From: Priapulus caudatus
Taxonomy: Eukaryota > Priapulida > Priapulimorpha > Priapulimorphida > Priapulidae
Assembly (NCBI RefSeq): GCF_000485595.1
Contig: NW_014577326.1
Coordinates: forward strand, 148,003 to 212,002
Reading direction: 5' to 3'
Length of the DNA stretch: 64,000 bases
The notes below the pieces were generated by a model. That model was not told the origin of the DNA, searched no databases, and saw only the letters and a list, made by a program, of their open reading frames with translations. Shown piece after piece: positions 22,685 through 33,507 of the stretch (positions within the stretch are counted from its first letter, which is position 1; the number at the start of each line of letters is the position of its first letter). The position numbers and the translations under genes were made by a program.

Positions 22685-23798
22685 ATAAGTTGGCTAAAAT
22701 GTTCTCTAATGTTTAAGAATGCGTACATGAGCTAGGGGTCCTTACCATCGATTTTTAAGATTTTAGCTTCATACAATTCACCACAGTACTCTGCCATTAC
22801 TTCTTTACCCTCCTCTCTGTCTTCTGACCTCGCTATGCATCCTATTGACATTTTGCTTATTTGCTGGTCTTCTAACCAAAATAATACACAGCTGCATTTT
22901 AAAATAGCATCTAGATCACTCTTTTTTTCTGAAACAAAATGGAGAATACAATAAAAACATCATTCCGTTAAGTAGTGCATGCGCATAGCATCCAGTGGAC
23001 TGATGGAATTAAAAAAACAACATTTATACAACAACAATGGTACCTCTGGCTGTTAACAACTCAGACTGATGATAGCCGAGATATAGATAATCTTAAAATT
23101 AATTCTAGGCCCTATATTCTTTTTTTCTATTTTCTAATTTATGCCTACTCTATGAATTCCAAAATTCTAAACAACAATTTTTACATTTCATATTTATTTT
23201 TTCTGAATAAGGGTAGGCCTATTTCTTGTTGTTTAATTTATGCTTTTTGTTCATACAACGACTAGCAGTGTATTGAGTATTTGGCTCTCCGTTTTTGGCA
23301 TCGTAAAAAACACCCAAAAACAACACAAATAAAATGGTAATTAGTTATAGGATATGCATAGCTAGGCCTAGTCAAGACGTCATGATCATGATGTAATCAT
23401 TGTAGCCATAGATGATCATGAATTGATGTTTAAAAATGACATTAAAATGAAAACACACATATTAAAGCAAGAATGTACTTACGACCAAGCTCTAGTACAC
23501 GAACTGTGACTGTCTTTTTTCCGTATGGAATTTTACAAGTATCACCGAGTTTTGGTGTATGAGAGAATTTCGAAATTTTCTCGTATCCACGTGTGCTGTC
23601 TTTGATATAGTATACTGCCACCCACTTGACACTTTGGTTGAGTGTTCTTGATGAAGTGTGACTGACATCAGGTGCATTAGAAGGGTTGAAGCATTCCATC
23701 AATGTCTCCATTATAATATAATGACAATCAACATGGCGCGTTCTTCTTGGCAGGCGGAGGAGGTGTGTCATGAATTTTTCACTTGATATCGTGATCAT
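17611..23798 (-). CDS. BEN-domain protein, nine exons (505 aa)
   Basis: Exons on the minus strand, by hand: 23483-23798, 22746-22928, 22160-22303, 21567-21662, 20968-21183, 20001-20129, 19135-19238, 18545-18749, 17611-17735. All introns are GT-AG. Phases agree throughout, giving one 505-residue frame ending in TAA. N-terminal region (1-165): KWVAVYYI, LGDTCKIPYG and YCGELYEAKILKIDG, resembling the small barrel-like modules found before BEN domains. Residues 167-318 are polar and low in structure, with a basic patch TKRRS. About 325-360 is a probable coiled coil (CSKLQEQVSWLKAENLKL). From about 397 to the end is a BEN-like module: MICLGGSVYIHADELNRL, AIRQLIGFVFPES, VVKTIVG. BEN domains bind DNA and mediate protein contacts. 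Introns carry four MITEs. It diverges from the Tnp2 transposase and is co-duplicated with it. Family call by eye; the exon structure is firmer than the domain name. The start could also be METLMECF within exon 1. Confidence 0.75.
18109..18505. mobile_element. MITE in BEN intron 8 (397 bp)
   Basis: Perfect 14-bp terminal inverted repeats CGTCTATACTAGAG and CTCTAGTATAGACG. The interior has several GGTTCCG/CGGAACC-type motifs and an inner AAAAGCGG / CCGCTTTT-like pair. A TAG at 18103-18105 and one at 18510-18512 could be a 3-bp target duplication. It lies between BEN exons 9 and 8. Confidence 0.7.
19350..19735. mobile_element. MITE family Z, copy 1 (BEN intron 6)
   Basis: Shares order and sequence with the element at 20395-20812: AAAATTCCGATGTCAAT, an AACCGGTTC pair, CAGTAACAGATGGCGC, CATTCTCAACTTTCTG, GCCGTATAGAC and AACCGGTGTTTTCA. 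It includes an internal inverted repeat of ATTGACATCGGAATTTTCG. It lies between BEN exons 7 and 6. Ends are approximate. Confidence 0.65.
20395..20812. mobile_element. MITE family Z, copy 2 (BEN intron 5)
   Basis: Direct-orientation copy of the 19350-19735 element, beginning near CCCTGTCTACACGGCAG and ending near AAACCGGTGTTTTCACAC. It has an extra palindrome near 20458-20505 (AAAACCTGCTCCGGAGTAGG). It lies between BEN exons 6 and 5. No ORF of its own. Confidence 0.65.
21764..21904. mobile_element. Small fold-back MITE in BEN intron 3 (141 bp)
   Basis: Arms ATGTTGTTGTTCTCTATCGC and CGGCAATAGAGAACAACAAC pair almost perfectly, with a centre of about 95 bp. The noisy duplicate carries it at about 55870-56010, so the insertion predates or is part of that copy. 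Confidence 0.65.
22635..22691. repeat. (AT)n microsatellite
   Basis: TATATATATA-type run in BEN intron 2. The corresponding position in the noisy duplicate (about 56768-56820) has a different length. Confidence 0.85.
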
Positions 23799-24309
23799 TG
23801 TGAATCTACGTAATCATAAACATTTAAAAAATTTGAATTTGAAGGGGGAAAAATAAATCAATGATAATTTAATTCATTTCTATCACTTTAACAGAAAAAA
23901 ATGAACTGAAAGATTTTATGTTCCCGCCATAAGTTCCCGCCAATTAAACCGGAAGTATCTGGTTGTCAAGGCCACAGTCTGTCTACAATCAGTGGTCGCA
24001 CATCTGTGACAGATGTGCGACCACTGATCTCTACCAACTTACCAAGGACTCAATGAGCTACATAATTTATAACAGTTATATGTAGCTCGTTGATCTCTAC
24101 TAGTACTATACTATTAAACTACGTTAGTATAGTAGAGATCAGTGTGTACGACTGCGCGTCATGTGCTTTCATTTCATGAATCCAGCAATTTGTTTTTCCA
24201 GAATTATCATCTAATCTAAATTAAATAAATCATAGCTCTACATATCTGAACTTGAATGATAAAGACGTACGAGCGTTAGCTGTTTTCAGTTGATGAACAA
24301 GTGCCGTTG
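23799..24309. promoter_or_regulatory. Probable bidirectional promoter of BEN and Tnp2 genes
   Basis: Two E2F-type TTCCCGCC sites lie at 23921-23928 and 23934-23941, and one ETS/GABP-type ACCGGAAGT at 23948-23956. They sit about 125-155 bp upstream of the BEN start codon. On the plus strand a GTTGGTAAGTTT donor at about 24309 suggests that a non-coding first exon of the transposase transcript ends there. Three hairpins follow the motifs: AGTGGTCGCACATCTG with its exact complement (23991-24025), 24053-24089 and 24092-24139. E2F plus ETS motifs are common in TATA-less bidirectional promoters. The function here is inference. Confidence 0.5.
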
Positions 24310-24472
24310 GTAAGTTTTTATGTTAATTAGTGCAATATGTGATTCAATGTCGGCTGTTTGTTGTTTTTCTTCATATACTACAGTCTACATAGTACCTACA
24401 TATTCTTAAATACAAGTCTAAGATATAAAAACGGGCAGAAATACTAAAATACAGGATAAGAATTTCCTGAAT

Positions 24473-25084
24473 GGGCCCGTTCATAAATTACGTACGCAAA
24501 AATCTCACATTGTTTGACCCCTCCCCCCCCCTACTCCTAGTCCTAGCTCCTGTACGCATTTTGTACTTTTGACACCCCCCCCCTAAATTACATATGGTAC
24601 GCATGAAATTCGTTTTGATCCTTTTTTGATTCATGATTTACGTACGTACGGTGTAGAGTGCACGTGCATTTCCAAATATCGATATTTTCCCACAGTGTCG
24701 TATAAACTATAACGCTTGCCGACAGTCAGCATACTTGAAGTTGTGTACATGTATCGATCAACAGCGCAGACAAGTTAAAAACAATGGCGGTTTTAATAGA
24801 TCACTTTGGCGCTGCAGGTTAGCGTCAACAATGCCTGCAGGGGTTTTACGAAGTTGTCTCACAGCCGGAAACAAATAAACAAGCCGAAACACAGCAGGAT
24901 TCTTTTTAAGTAGGCTTACTGCCTGTATTTATTTAGTTTTCTCAGTTTAAAACAAATTTTTCTGTACGTACGTAAGTACGCACGCTCGTCCTGAGACCCC
25001 CTCCATCTCCGTACACAAAGCATACTTTGTTCTTTAAACCCCCCTATACCTATGGTCATGCGTACGTAATTTATGAACGGCCCC
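24473..25084. mobile_element. MITE between BEN and Tnp2 genes (612 bp)
   Basis: Ends GGGCCCGTTCATAAATTACG and its near-complement ending at 25084 (CGTAATTTATGAACGGCCCC). Further inverted similarity extends through GTACGCA. C-runs and paired CGTACGTA palindromes occur in the interior. No coding sequence. The same element is present in the noisy duplicate (about 58727-59385). It lies in the presumed 5' intron of the transposase gene. Confidence 0.7.
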
Positions 25085-25219
25085 TAATGAATTGTTTAAG
25101 TACGAGACAAGACTCTAACAGAAAACTGACCACAACTGTTTTAGGCTGATTTTTGGCATTGGATAGGCTGAATATCTACTCGATACAAATATTTTTACCA
25201 ATTTCGTATTATTTTTCAG

Positions 25220-28200
25220 GTGATTGGAATAATAATGAGTTCTACACCCAAAAGACGTGGACCTTATAAAAAACACAAATACGACAATGATGCTAAATGT
25301 CCGAGAACTACGAAATGGCGAATGACGCAAGATAGTCCTACTGCAAGTTCTCATTCAAAATTTGATATAGAGACCACTACTACTACTACATGTACTAGTC
25401 CTACAGAATGTTTAACCAATCAGCTTCAAAATGACATAGTTGTAGATGAACTTGAATGTCTTGGTGCAGAAGAATATGTCGATAATTATCCAGATGAGTG
25501 TTTGGTTAGTGACGATGATCACAGTGATTGCAATCAGGACACAATACCACCTGGTTCAGTCAACGAGGATTCAGTGCCAATATTTTGCGGATCACGACTT
25601 ACATTAGCGTGTAGTATGTTGTTGATAGTCACATTTGTAATGAGACATAAACTTTCAGGTGAATGTCTGTCAGATCTCTTGACTCTGATTGAATTGCATT
25701 GTGCTCTTCCAAACATCTTTGCGCAGTCTACCAAAATATTCAAGGATTTCTTCAAAAATCATCCATTTCCACTGGAATTCCATTATTACTGTGAAAGTTG
25801 TAGACATTACAATGGGAAGGAATCGATGTGTTCTCTGTGCTCAAGTAACTTGGACTCCAACTACTTCATTCTCATCCCAGTGATTCAGCAGCTGCAAATT
25901 ATTGTTAAAGGTAAGTAGGTCCCTGTAGGCCTTATTTTTAATGGGAAGATTCCATTCAGTGTTGTTAATGCGCATTATTGCACCTTAATATAGTTTAGGC
26001 CAAAACCAAATATAGGTGTGGTTACGGTTTCCTGACCGACCCTACTTATTCCCAGCGACCCTAAACATTTTATTGTCAATTTTCTTTAAAGTAGAAAAAA
26101 AAAAAAAATGAATTGGACAGTTCCTGCTTCAAAAAGCAAAACCTGAAATACCTTGAAATACCGGCATTTGAATCGACAGATAAATCAGGGGCAATGCTCT
26201 AGTGTAGACGAGGCTCATGTAGACTTTAGTCTTATGTGTTTTGTCTTCATTGCAGAGTCCTTCAATGATATCATCACCTACAGATATTCAAAACAGTCAG
26301 AAAGGAATAGCAACATCACTGATGTTTTGGATGGAAAACTTTATAAGGAAAAGTTTGATGGAATTTTTATCCGTGGATCAAATGTGGATCCAAAGAAGAA
26401 TGAAGTACACATTTCAACACAGATGAATACCGATGGTGTTGCACTATTTCGTTCAAATAGTATGTCTGTATGGCCCATATACCTGACAATCAATGAGATA
26501 CCACCATCAAAGAGGTGTGTTTTTAATTGAAAGGTGATTAAAATTGAATGGACATGAGCATTATTTTGACCACAGTGATATCCAGGATTCAAGCATTAAA
26601 AAGATGTAGACATGTAACGTCATGTAACCCTTACCTTATGGTGATTCTTTTGATTTCACATGGACCATTCAATTTATGAATCCAAGAACCTTATTACATA
26701 ATAGCACCTATCTTATTCTTATTTCATATGCAAGCAACAGCAATATTTTAAGAATGTCATGCCAATGCTGAGCTGTCAGTTGACAGGCTGCTTTATCTGT
26801 GTAGTTGCTTTGATGGTCTTTATTTAAACTGTTATTTTCAGGTACACGAGAAAGTACAGAATATTCGCAGGATTATGGTTTGGAGAAAATAAAGCAGACA
26901 TGTTGTTGTATCTAGAGCCATTAGTCAAGGAATTCCAAAAACTGTACATGGAAGGTATGTATGGATGACCTATCTGAGTTCATTTCAGACAATGTGCTTT
27001 AGTTATTATTATTAGTTTCCCTTGCTGTGATAAAAAGTGAGGTCAAACTCGCCCAAGTGGGCATGGTGTTCCTGGACCCCTAGTTATTATATGAATGCGA
27101 TTCTTCGTGGATTATTTAGATTGTTAAATTTTTAGCATTGCTCTAGAAGAACTGCTGATTTGTCAATACTACTTGTGTGTCTTGCTTTGTTTTGCATGTG
27201 AATCCTGACAGCACTAATTTTTGTCTTACTTTTTCAGGTTTCAGCATTGTCCATTCTGGAAAGGAATATATTGTTAGAGCTATTATGTTAAGTGGTGTAT
27301 TCGATTCCCCAGCAAGATCTAGTACTCAAGGATTTCTGCAGTTCAATGGTTACAACAGCTGTCCAAATTGCATGATACCAGGTGAAAATTTGCAAGTGAG
27401 CGAAAGGGGTCGTGTTACTGTATTTCGTTTCGATACCTCTGCAGCAACTGGCCACCATGACATTCGAACACATCACAAAACATACCTGGATGCTATGAAG
27501 GCTGAAAAAGATGGAAAAGTTGTAGCTGGCATTAAGGGATTGAGCTGGCTGTATAAATTACCACTATTTGATATAATTCGTGGAGTGACTGTGGACTATA
27601 TGCATGCAGTTCTCTTGGGAGTCACTAAATCTCTAATGAACAAATGGATGGACAAACGTAATAGAACAGAGGCATATTTCATTGGTACTAAGGACAAACT
27701 CAAAATACTTAATCAGCGCTTAATCAATATCAAACCACCTGTTTCAATCAGCAGACCACCAAGGCCGATCAGCGATTTGGTTCATTGGAAAGCATCTGAG
27801 ATCCGGTCATTCCTGCTTTTTTACAGCATTCCAGTTTTGTTTGAAATACTTCCAGCTGAATATTATCAACACTTCATGCTGCTATCACAATCAATCTTCA
27901 TCCTACTCAAGTCTTCTATCCCCCCAGCAGAGCTTACTGTTGCTAGAGAACTGCTCATAGAATTTTGTTGTAGGATGGGATTGTTGTATGGAGCTCGTAT
28001 GGATACCTCAAATGCTCACTCTCTCTTACATTTAGTGGATAAAGTCTCTGACTTAGGACCACTCTGGGCACATTCTTGCTTTTTTTATGAGGACCTTAAC
28101 GGTGACCTAAGGAATATGTTTCATGGTACACAAAAAGTACAGTTACAAATAATGTATGCAATATCCATACAAAGAAAGATACCAGATCTTATTAACCTGT

Positions 28201-28454
28201 TAATACCTGGATCTCCCGAGGATTTATTTTATAAACGACTTGTTAGTTATCATAAAGTTAAGAAACCGACTGAAGTTATCTGTGACCGTGTTTTAGCAGT
28301 TCATCCGCTTGTCAAGATAAGCTTGGAACAATTGCCACAACAGCTCTTGTCAACCATTGGTGGGTCCATCATGGAGGCCTCTAAATTTACGCGATTGTTG
28401 TTTCACGGCAGAATTGTAGAGAGGGACAGGAAGAAGCATGCAGGTAGAGGATGA
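25220..28454 (+). CDS. CACTA/EnSpm Tnp2-type transposase (3'-truncated copy)
   Basis: Exons by splice sites and phase: 25220-25910 (ATG at 25235), 26256-26514, 26842-26954, 27238 onward. Exon 1: basic N-terminus (PKRRGPYKKHK), an acidic linker, and a paired-cysteine motif (YCESCRHYN..., MCSLCSSN), probably zinc-binding. Exons 2-3: TDGVALFRSNSMSVWPIYL, then IFAGLWFGENKADMLLYL, the animal form of the plant Tnp2 core in which the first catalytic Asp sits in the DG phrase. Exon 4: NSCPNCMIPGE, LPLFDIIRGVTVDYMHAVLL (second Asp/His region), AHSCFFYEDLNGDLRNMFHG (DUF4218-like). The protein should cut and join CACTA-type element ends in the nucleus. Homology with the other copies stops at about 28421, after HGRIV. 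The frame then runs 11 codons into unrelated sequence, so about 110 C-terminal residues are missing. It diverges from the BEN gene. Confidence 0.85.
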
Positions 28455-29150
28455 ATAGTAAATGGGAAAGATGAATGAAGCTATAAACCGATGAACGTAT
28501 TTCGAGAGGATGATGAGGACACTAAGAAGGATATGAGATGAGAAGGGTTTGTTGCTGGAACAGAGTTCGGCCGACAAGCGTACACTAGGATATTTTAGAG
28601 GGCACCGCGGTTTACTTCATTAACGTTCTATATCTAATTACCAGTCTGCTACAGTTCGGATAGGCAACAACAAACCCCGCTCTACGCGAAACCGTTATAA
28701 AACTGTATGACGCGCATGCATCAGTGTGAGCTGCTCGCTGACTAGGGTAGTAGGGGTGGTATAGCGGAGTTAGCGGTGTTACACGTTACCGCACCACGCG
28801 CTCTATTTGCGGCTGGGTCAGCCACGAAATCAGCATGCGTCACGGTGCCAGGTATAGCTTCCGCTGATCATGATGTTCTATACTTACGACTTGGCAGTCA
28901 GTTGTCGTGTAAGCCGCACCGCTGTTCGAGTTACAGTAGCGACGCCCTGCGTCTCCGCTCAGCTTCCGAAGGTTGACGGCGTTCGTGTGCAATACACCTT
29001 CGCTCGTGACATTCGCGGTGATGAAAGAGCGCGGATAGATCCTTTTAGCGCGAAATTTGTCGCAACTTGACGAGGCGGGCAATATTGCGTGCTCTCGCCG
29101 GATCGGAAAATGTTGGATTAATGATTTCGCGCAAGAGGTGCACTCTAATA
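28455..29150. other. Intergenic, GC-richer, no gene recognised
   Basis: Sequence after the transposase break. Overlapping ORFs on both strands around 28776-29070 show no recognisable domain. Confidence 0.4.
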
Positions 29151-29154
29151 CAGA

Positions 29155-29580
29155 AAATTGAAGGAAGGAAGGAAGGGAAGAGTGTGCGAGAGATATAGTG
29201 GGTGGGTATGCGCATGTGTGTACGTGTGGGTGTGTGTCTGAGGCAGGATGATAGAAGGGGAGAGAAAAGTGCAACTAAGCGCGAGAGAAAGGGCGGCGCG
29301 GGAGAGAAAGAGGAAGGGGGAGTGTGGAGGATGAAGGGGGAGGAAGAGAGATAAATAGAAGAGAAAATAGAAAAAGAGGCGAAAAGTGAAGAGAAGAGAA
29401 CGGGAGGGAATAGAACAGAAGGTAATAAGTGAAAAGAGAGGCTAATAGATGAGAATTGGATGGCGGGAGGAGAGGAGAGGGAAGGACCGAACGAAAAAAG
29501 AGAAGACCGGGGGAGCGAGAGAGAGAGGGAGAGAGAGAGAGGGCTAGGGTGAATGAAATGGAAAGCGAGAAACAAATATT
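29155..29580. repeat. GA-rich low-complexity tract
   Basis: Long irregular purine-rich stretch (GAGAGAAAG, GGGGAG units) ending in (GA)n at 29518-29542. The ORFs across it (115-176 aa, Ser/Leu/Pro-rich on the minus strand) are composition artefacts. Confidence 0.8.
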
Positions 29581-30475
29581 AGCCGCTTGGGAGGCGCTCT
29601 CCCGTGCTCTTTCCCTGGCCAAATTCTAGCTAGCCTTTCTTTTTTATACATTCGACAGCGTGTCGCGCCGGGGGGAGGGTGCTGTGGGACGGGTGTAGTC
29701 CATGCCGTGGCGGAGGGGAGGCGGCACGTACGTCAGTCACGTACGTAACCGCACGTATAGCCTGCTGATATTTTCGGCACGACATATTTACTTTCTTAGC
29801 TTGCTTAGGCGCGGCGGCGGCGACGGAGCAGCGGGTGAGAGGATGCTGTTGAATGCAGGTTGCGAAGTGCAGCGAGAAATGTCGCTATTTATAGCAGCGG
29901 TAAAGACGGCGGGTCGGATGCTGATGTCAGTGTGGCTTCTCGCCCCCACGTCAAAGCACGAGGACGCCGGTTTCATTCGTGGTTTTTGCTAGTTCCCGTC
30001 GAAATGTGGCAAACCTCAGTCTCTCCACGCGTTGGCAAACTGACTGACGGTGACACGGGCTTTTTTCTCTGCGATCAACCTCGCCCAACTCCAAGCGTTA
30101 AAATAGGTCAGTGGTTTCTTTATGGGATAGCAGAAGGTGAACGATATGCAGCGTTCTTCATGTCATCATGCTATCCTGGCGTGTCCTTTAGCGATGATAA
30201 GTGGCGGCTGAAGGTAAGGCGGTGACTTGCGACCACCCCACCTACCACTCTCTCAGCGGCATGTCGTGAGTGACAGGCGTGGGGGGGGGGTGGAAGCTGT
30301 CGCTAAGTAGTTCTCACCTACCATCCCTCATCGTGTGCATTAACGATGTTTATCAATAAGCATGCAAGACGTTTCAGTTAGTGTAGCGTGTGGAACTCTC
30401 GACCGGGTACCAGTCTAGGTTATAGCCGGCCGAGCCGTCTGCAGGAAAAGTGCTAGCGAAATGCTATGCATATAG
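29581..30475. other. Intergenic, no gene recognised
   Basis: GC-rich sequence with a CGGCGGCGGCG run near 29811, a G-run near 30282 and palindromic CACGTACGTA near 29725-29745. ORFs (96 and 121 aa) have no recognisable similarity. Confidence 0.4.
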
Positions 30476-31645
30476 CCTCGTTGTGCCATCTATCGCACGC
30501 CATATGTACTACACTGATGTGGGGGCCTGAACTAGTCGCTGGCACAACAAATTTCAACTCCGTTTTTTACAGCAAACCAAGCGCGCCGAGTAGCGAACCA
30601 AGAATTACGACCATTTCTAGGAAATCTCTAGCTACGTGGGTAGTCAAACCCGTCGTGCAATCGCCAGAACTGCTCAATTCAGCAAACTTCCCACAAGCTT
30701 GCTATATAGTAAACTTGTTAAAATTGCTATTCAATGAGTGCAGCGTTATTGTGTTAGTGTGCCGCCACGCGGCGTTTTTTGCGCTGCCAATTGTCCAGAG
30801 GAGAGACCGGATACTAGAGAGGCGATGCGCAAAGGAAGCGTTGATCCTGACCGCCGAGCGCGGTGTAGCGCGCAGTTCCGTGGCAAGGAACACGCGACCG
30901 CGGGACTGTGCTACGGAAGTATGAGGCGCTGGGAGCTATGCATCCGTGCACCAAATCCATAGGCCGGCGCACGGATGCATGGCTTCCAGCGAACAGTCAC
31001 GATAAATTTTTGTAGACTAGTGGCGCCATCTATCGGACGTCATATGTGCGAGACGAGATGTGGGGAGGCAGTCAACCCCGGGCGGTCCTTGTATACGTCG
31101 ACTGCTGTCGTCTTGTCAGGCGTGCAGTGAATCCTGTGTCGAAACCTGTATGTGAATCGTGCAGAATGGCTTCGATTGTATGTGAATCCTGTAGAATGGC
31201 TTCGATTCGTAGACTATGTTTCAAACCGGTCGTACATGGTAAGAACACACGTGGGCACGTGGGGCACGTTGCTACGGGCCATAGCCATAGTACGGGCTGG
31301 CCGGGTTTAGAGTACGGGTAAAAATAATCACAGGCAATTTGCCCAGCAACAGAGCTGGCCTATGCTAGGCGTGCGCGCGCGGTGATTGGCAGTTGCCGTG
31401 GGCGTGTCTCGACGGAAAACGTTTAAACTCCGTTTTTGACGGCTATAGGACGCGCGCACATTACCCAAAAACACTTACTGGCTCATCTACTGCAAATCTC
31501 GAGCTACGTGGGTAGTCAAAACCCTCGTGCTGTCAACAGAACTCTGGCTTTTGGTTTGCGGGACCGTTTGTAGCTATACCCCCTCGATAAAGTGTTCAGG
31601 ATAGTGCAGGTTAGTTGTATTGGCGGCCGCTATGCGGCGTTTTCG
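30476..31645 (+). repeat. Diverged direct repeats (two units, interleaved with repeat Y copy 2)
   Basis: 30476-30510 (GTGCCATCTATCGCACG..CATATGT) matches 31018-31050. 30540-30780 matches 31425-31645: AACTCCGTTTTT, the GCTACGTGGGTAGTCAAA block, and GCGGCGTTTT. Repeat Y copy 2 (30799-31000) lies between. A 30-bp tandem duplication (GTATGTGAATC.TG.AGAATGG) sits at 31141-31204. No coding similarity. Confidence 0.6.
30799..31000 (+). repeat. Dispersed repeat Y, copy 2
   Basis: Homologous to 14683-14885. Contains the imperfect palindrome GCTATGCATCCGTGC ... GCACGGATGCATGGCT at 30933-30985. Function and class unknown. Confidence 0.6.
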
Positions 31646-31709
31646 CGCTAGCGAGCGAGGGTGGCTGCGAGATTGACTAGAAGCATAAGGGCTAGCTGGT
31701 TGTTGATAT

Positions 31710-31880
31710 TGCTGGTAATGCTCTCACTCACTCTATCTTTCTCTTCCTTTCTCCTTCCCTCCGTCCCCCTCCCCCACTCCACCTCTCTCTGTCACTCTCT
31801 TGCTCTCCATCCCACTCTTCCTCTCTCCACCTCTTCACTTCCTCTTTCCCTTCCACCCTCTTCCTCTCTCGTTTCTTCAC
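31710..31880. repeat. CT-rich low-complexity tract
   Basis: Pyrimidine-rich sequence with CTCTCTC and CCTCTTCCTC units. The 79-aa ORF across it is composition-driven. Confidence 0.75.
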
Positions 31881-32190
31881 ATTATAGATGTGGCATATGA
31901 AAATGTGACCTAGTACTTACTACTTAGTAGTGTCACTAATGTGACGAGAGGCTGACAGACATTTTATGAAGGTTTTGGACCGATTAAGACTGTAAATCTC
32001 CTTGAAATCTTTTTGAATGTTGAACTGCCAGTTTTCTTTGTAAAATCTCAAGCATATCACAGACGTCTTTTAAGGTTCATTTTCCTGCACCAGTTGTCAA
32101 ACTAGTGAAATGTGTCACAAAAATGGGACAAATCCGTAATGTAATTTATTATCTATCTTCATGTGTGCCCATCTAACTATCTATATCCAT
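31881..32190. other. Intergenic, nothing recognised
   Basis: Mixed-composition sequence without gene-like signals. Confidence 0.4.
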
Positions 32191-32268
32191 CAATTCATCC
32201 ATCTATCCATCCATCCATCCATCCATCCATCCATCCATCCATCCATCCATCCATCCACCCATCCATCC
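32191..32268. repeat. (ATCC)n microsatellite
   Basis: About 17 CATC/ATCC tetranucleotide units, nearly perfect. Confidence 0.9.
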
Positions 32269-33005
32269 ATCTGTGAGTTTCACAATACTTGGGTGGAGTG
32301 AATCTGTGATATGTCTGTTAGATCACAAAGGATGTAAAACAACCTTTACATTATACACAGTATATGCTGGTTGTTTGCTTGCACATATTCACTGATGCCA
32401 CAGACTTGTCATGAGTGATTTTGGTTCATAAGATGCTGTTCACTGCAGGCAGCAAGCAGAATGGGAGAGTCACGTGTGTGAATACAACTTAAGCACTTGA
32501 TGAAGCTAAATTAGGCTAAGGGTTGGGTTTCAGTAGAGTATTGACCGTGTTATGCATTAGGCGTTAGTTACACATGCACCTGCGTAACTGCGTAATGCAG
32601 CTTTCCCTGGAGAAAATCCACCTAGATGTGATTGGTAATCACTGTGTTTTAATACTTGGTTCATTCACAGCAGAATGTACATGCCAATTTGTGCTGGTTT
32701 CAAAAGCGAAAACAGCTGATGACTAATAAGTATCACTCTGCTTGGTTGATTTTAGGTGACTGGTTGCCATGGCAACTGATGAGAAAGAAGCTGCTCAAGA
32801 TCTAACTGAACATAGGTCCTCAAAACAAGGCACAAGGTAACGTGTCAATACATCCATAATGCAACCATCCACGTCATAGCCATTCGGTTTGAATGCTTGT
32901 AATAGTTTTTGGTGTGCAGGCAGTACGTGGTGCAATGAATAGTGATGTGTTTAGTAGTGTATGCATGATAAGTCACCATCATTACTGTATGTTTCTTTAC
33001 GTACA

Positions 33006-33007
<2 letters not shown>
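32269..33007. other. Intergenic, nothing recognised
   Basis: No supported gene. A short open stretch beginning ATGGCAACTGATGAG at 32768 ends at a splice-donor-like GGTAAC near 32838, but its 20-odd residues carry no recognisable motif. Confidence 0.35.
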
Positions 33008-33061
<54 letters not shown>

Positions 33062-33086
33062 NNNNNNNNNNNNNNNNNNNNNNNNN
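33008..33086. repeat. (CT)n microsatellite running into a 25-N assembly gap
   Basis: A perfect CT dinucleotide run at 33008-33061, then exactly 25 N at 33062-33086. The gap length is likely a placeholder. Coding calls across it are not valid. Confidence 0.95.
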
Positions 33087-33507
33087 TATTTCGGCCGAGC
33101 AATATTCATGCAAGCCTGCCCTCCCCTGCCTGTCGCGATCGCAAGATAGCGGCCTCAAAGCAAGCTTGACGTGGACGAGTTCAGCGTTGGCGGCCCCGCG
33201 CCGCGCTAGACAGCTGTGCACAGCCGAGATCACTTGGTGCACATGATTATCTGTGCATATTCGGTGCGCTTGTTACGCCGAACATTATGCCTCTACATGC
33301 GGGGCACGAGGATCTGCGCGCGCGGACAACGCAGGCGCTGCGCTGTACACACAGGCACTTGGAACGTCTTCAATAAAAAAATGATTGTAATAAGGACCCC
33401 GTAACGGAAAGAAAAAGAACAAGCTATTTTATTCTTGTTGTTTGTGCACAGCGGGCGTGCGTGCGGTAATATATAATATACTTATTATTAAAACGAACGG
33501 CAATTTA

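Noticed and set aside
32845-33246. ORFs reading through the N gap
   Set aside because: Translation across 25 N and a (CT)n run has no meaning.
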